7,036 nt of DNA, taken from positions 1 through 7,036 of the forward strand of contig CAZBBS010000126.1 of assembly GCA_964490145.1 (NCBI GenBank), written 5' to 3'. Both the position numbers and the translations under genes were made by a program. Source of the DNA: Eutrophocola sp964490145. GTDB lineage: Bacteria > Pseudomonadota > Gammaproteobacteria > Pseudomonadales > Pseudohongiellaceae. Position 1 is the first letter of the stretch, and every line of letters starts with the position of its first letter. Under the pieces are notes generated by a model. That model was not told the DNA's origin. It saw only the letters and a list, made by a program, of their open reading frames with translations, and ran no database searches. Positions 6,343 to 7,036 of the stretch are shown piece by piece.

Positions 6343-6399
6343 AGCAAAAATTATAGCATAATCTGCTAAAATATAAAATATATATAGCATAATTTAGTC
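6342..6399. promoter_or_regulatory. Cluster of Lrp-type operator boxes
   Basis: The central box 6354-6368 is TAGCATAATCTGCTA, an inverted repeat TAGCA-N5-TGCTA that matches the E. coli Lrp consensus (YAGHAWATTWTDCTR) at 13 of 15 positions by my count. Weaker boxes beginning with TAGCA start at 6342 (11 of 15) and 6385 (12 of 15). The 11-bp sequence TATAGCATAAT occurs exactly twice, at 6352-6362 and 6383-6393, 31 bp or about three helical turns apart, as expected for an oligomeric Lrp-type protein wrapping DNA. The boxes cover the lrp-like promoter and lie upstream of the oxidoreductase promoter. Confidence 0.6.
6350..6358 (-). promoter_or_regulatory. Extended -10 promoter for the Lrp/AsnC gene
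   Basis: Read on the minus strand, 6358-6350 is TGCTATAAT, a perfect TGn-TATAAT extended -10. The -35 region is poor, as is usual with an extended -10. The -10 ends 7 nt before the ATG, so transcription would begin at or next to the start codon. It overlaps the central Lrp-type box, suggesting autoregulation. Confidence 0.55.
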
Positions 6400-6418
6400 A
6401 ATAATTCTGCTCCCGTGG

Positions 6419-6427
6419 TGATATCAT
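6419..6427 (+). promoter_or_regulatory. Possible extended -10 promoter for the indolepyruvate oxidoreductase gene
   Basis: TGA-TATCAT is an extended -10 with 5 of 6 consensus bases. Transcription would start near 6434 and give a leader of about 20 nt that still includes the AGGAG site. The Lrp-type boxes would lie roughly 35-90 bp upstream of that start, suitable for activation. A short hairpin (ATTTTC at 6426-6431, GAAAAT at 6435-6440) overlaps the presumed start point. Confidence 0.35.
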
Positions 6428-6443
6428 TTTCGATGAAAATCAG

Positions 6444-6448
6444 AGGAG
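6444..6448 (+). promoter_or_regulatory. Ribosome binding site that decides the TTG start of the oxidoreductase
   Basis: AGGAG is 6 nt from TTG 6455. The ATG at 6450 is only 1 nt away and out of frame, ending at TAA 6477-6479 after nine codons. In the oxidoreductase frame a stop (TGA 6434-6436) lies just upstream and the next ATG (6634) is deep inside the conserved domain, leaving TTG 6455 as the plausible start. Confidence 0.65.
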
Positions 6449-6454
6449 CATGTC

Positions 6455-7036
6455 TTGGAAGGTGATGTCAGGCCACTAATCCCAGATGAAACAAGCGTTG
6501 ATGACGTCTCACCATTGCTCGCGACATCCGTATCCTTAGGCGATAAATATGATCTTTCCCGCGACCGGGTCTATCTAACGGGCAGTCAGGCGATCATCCG
6601 GCTCTGCCTGATCCAGGCGGCGCGTGACCGGGCGATGGGTATGGATACAGGCGGGTATGTGACGGGGTACCGCGGCTCCCCCCTTGGTGGGCTTGATCAG
6701 CAATTTGCAACCGCCAAAGAACATCTTGATGCGGCGGGCGTTCATTTCCATCCCGGGCTTAACGAGGATCTTGCCGCAACGGCGATCTGGGGCACACAGC
6801 AGGCAAGCCTTCGCGGCGAAGGAACAAAAGACGGTGTCTTTGCCCTCTGGTATGGCAAAGGGCCGGGTGTAGACCGGACAGGCGATGTCTTTCGGCATGG
6901 CAACCTGGCTGGCAGTGCAGCAAAAGGCGGCGTGCTAGCATTGCTTGGAGATGATCATTCCTGCGAGAGCTCCACCACCTGCCATCAGAGCGAATATGCG
7001 CTGGTAGACGCGATGATGCCGGTGTTGAATCCGGCC
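6455..7036 (+). CDS. Fused indolepyruvate:ferredoxin oxidoreductase, N-terminal part, 3' truncated by window
   Basis: The first 194 codons run to the window edge without a stop; the fused alphaproteobacterial form is usually around 1,150 residues. After a variable 27-residue leader comes SLGDKYDLSRDRVYLTGSQA, then GYRGSPLGGLD (71-81), GLNEDLAATAIWGTQQ (101-116), WYGKGPGVDRTGDVFRHGN (132-150) and GDDHSCESSTTCHQSE (165-180). These are the hallmarks of the N-terminal pyruvate-ferredoxin-oxidoreductase-like domain. The enzyme uses ThDP and iron-sulfur clusters to convert aryl-2-oxoacids such as indolepyruvate, made by transamination of aromatic amino acids, to the acyl-CoA, CO2 and reduced ferredoxin. 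The cofactor and iron-sulfur motifs lie beyond the window. The start is TTG 6455, chosen by its AGGAG site. It is divergent from the Lrp/AsnC gene, its likely regulator. Confidence 0.9.
   Translation, partial: MEGDVRPLIPDETSVDDVSPLLATSVSLGDKYDLSRDRVYLTGSQAIIRLCLIQAARDRAMGMDTGGYVTGYRGSPLGGLDQQFATAKEHLDAAGVHFHPGLNEDLAATAIWGTQQASLRGEGTKDGVFALWYGKGPGVDRTGDVFRHGNLAGSAAKGGVLALLGDDHSCESSTTCHQSEYALVDAMMPVLNPA

Overview
This is a moderately GC-rich bacterial window whose genes match alphaproteobacterial families: an MttB-family methyltransferase, a DmdA-type demethylase of the glycine-cleavage T-protein fold, and the start of the very long fused indolepyruvate:ferredoxin oxidoreductase typical of alphaproteobacteria. 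The DmdA-like protein and the onium-methyl theme suggest a marine-type organism (roseobacter, SAR116 or similar), but this is inference and no taxonomic marker is present. There are no RNA genes, insertion sequences, CRISPR arrays or other mobile elements that I can see.

Layout. (1) Positions 1-365, plus strand: the last 120 or so codons of an MttB-family (trimethylamine methyltransferase-like) protein. (2) Positions 356-1276, minus strand: a LysR-type regulator, convergent with MttB and overlapping it by 10 bp. (3) Positions 1277-1393: an AT-rich divergent control region with a candidate LysR operator. (4) Positions 1394-5825, plus strand: a compact four-gene operon encoding an FMN-dependent alpha-hydroxyacid oxidase/dehydrogenase, a thiamine-diphosphate (ThDP) enzyme of the 2-oxoacid decarboxylase/2-hydroxyacyl-CoA lyase type, a transthyretin/5-hydroxyisourate-hydrolase-like small protein, and a DmdA-like tetrahydrofolate-dependent demethylase. 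(5) Positions 5875-6342, minus strand: an Lrp/AsnC regulator. (6) Positions 6343-6454: a very AT-rich divergent control region with repeated Lrp-like boxes and two extended -10 promoters. (7) From 6455 to the window end, plus strand: the N-terminal 194 codons of a fused indolepyruvate:ferredoxin oxidoreductase.

How it may work together. The oxidase and the ThDP enzyme form a natural two-step module (2-hydroxyacid to 2-oxoacid, then C-C cleavage or decarboxylation), the same enzyme pairing as in the mandelate pathway. DmdA moves a methyl group from a sulfonium (DMSP in characterised members) to tetrahydrofolate. MttB relatives without pyrrolysine demethylate betaines. The shared operon suggests catabolism of a methylated, hydroxylated or cyclic compound, with LysR as the local regulator. 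The operon composition is the most unusual thing here: I know of no described pathway that uses all four enzymes. Two of them depart from family norms at specificity positions. The transthyretin-like protein ends in WWSQ instead of YRGS, and the oxidase has Phe where the family has the substrate-carboxylate-binding Tyr. The true substrate may therefore not be the textbook one.
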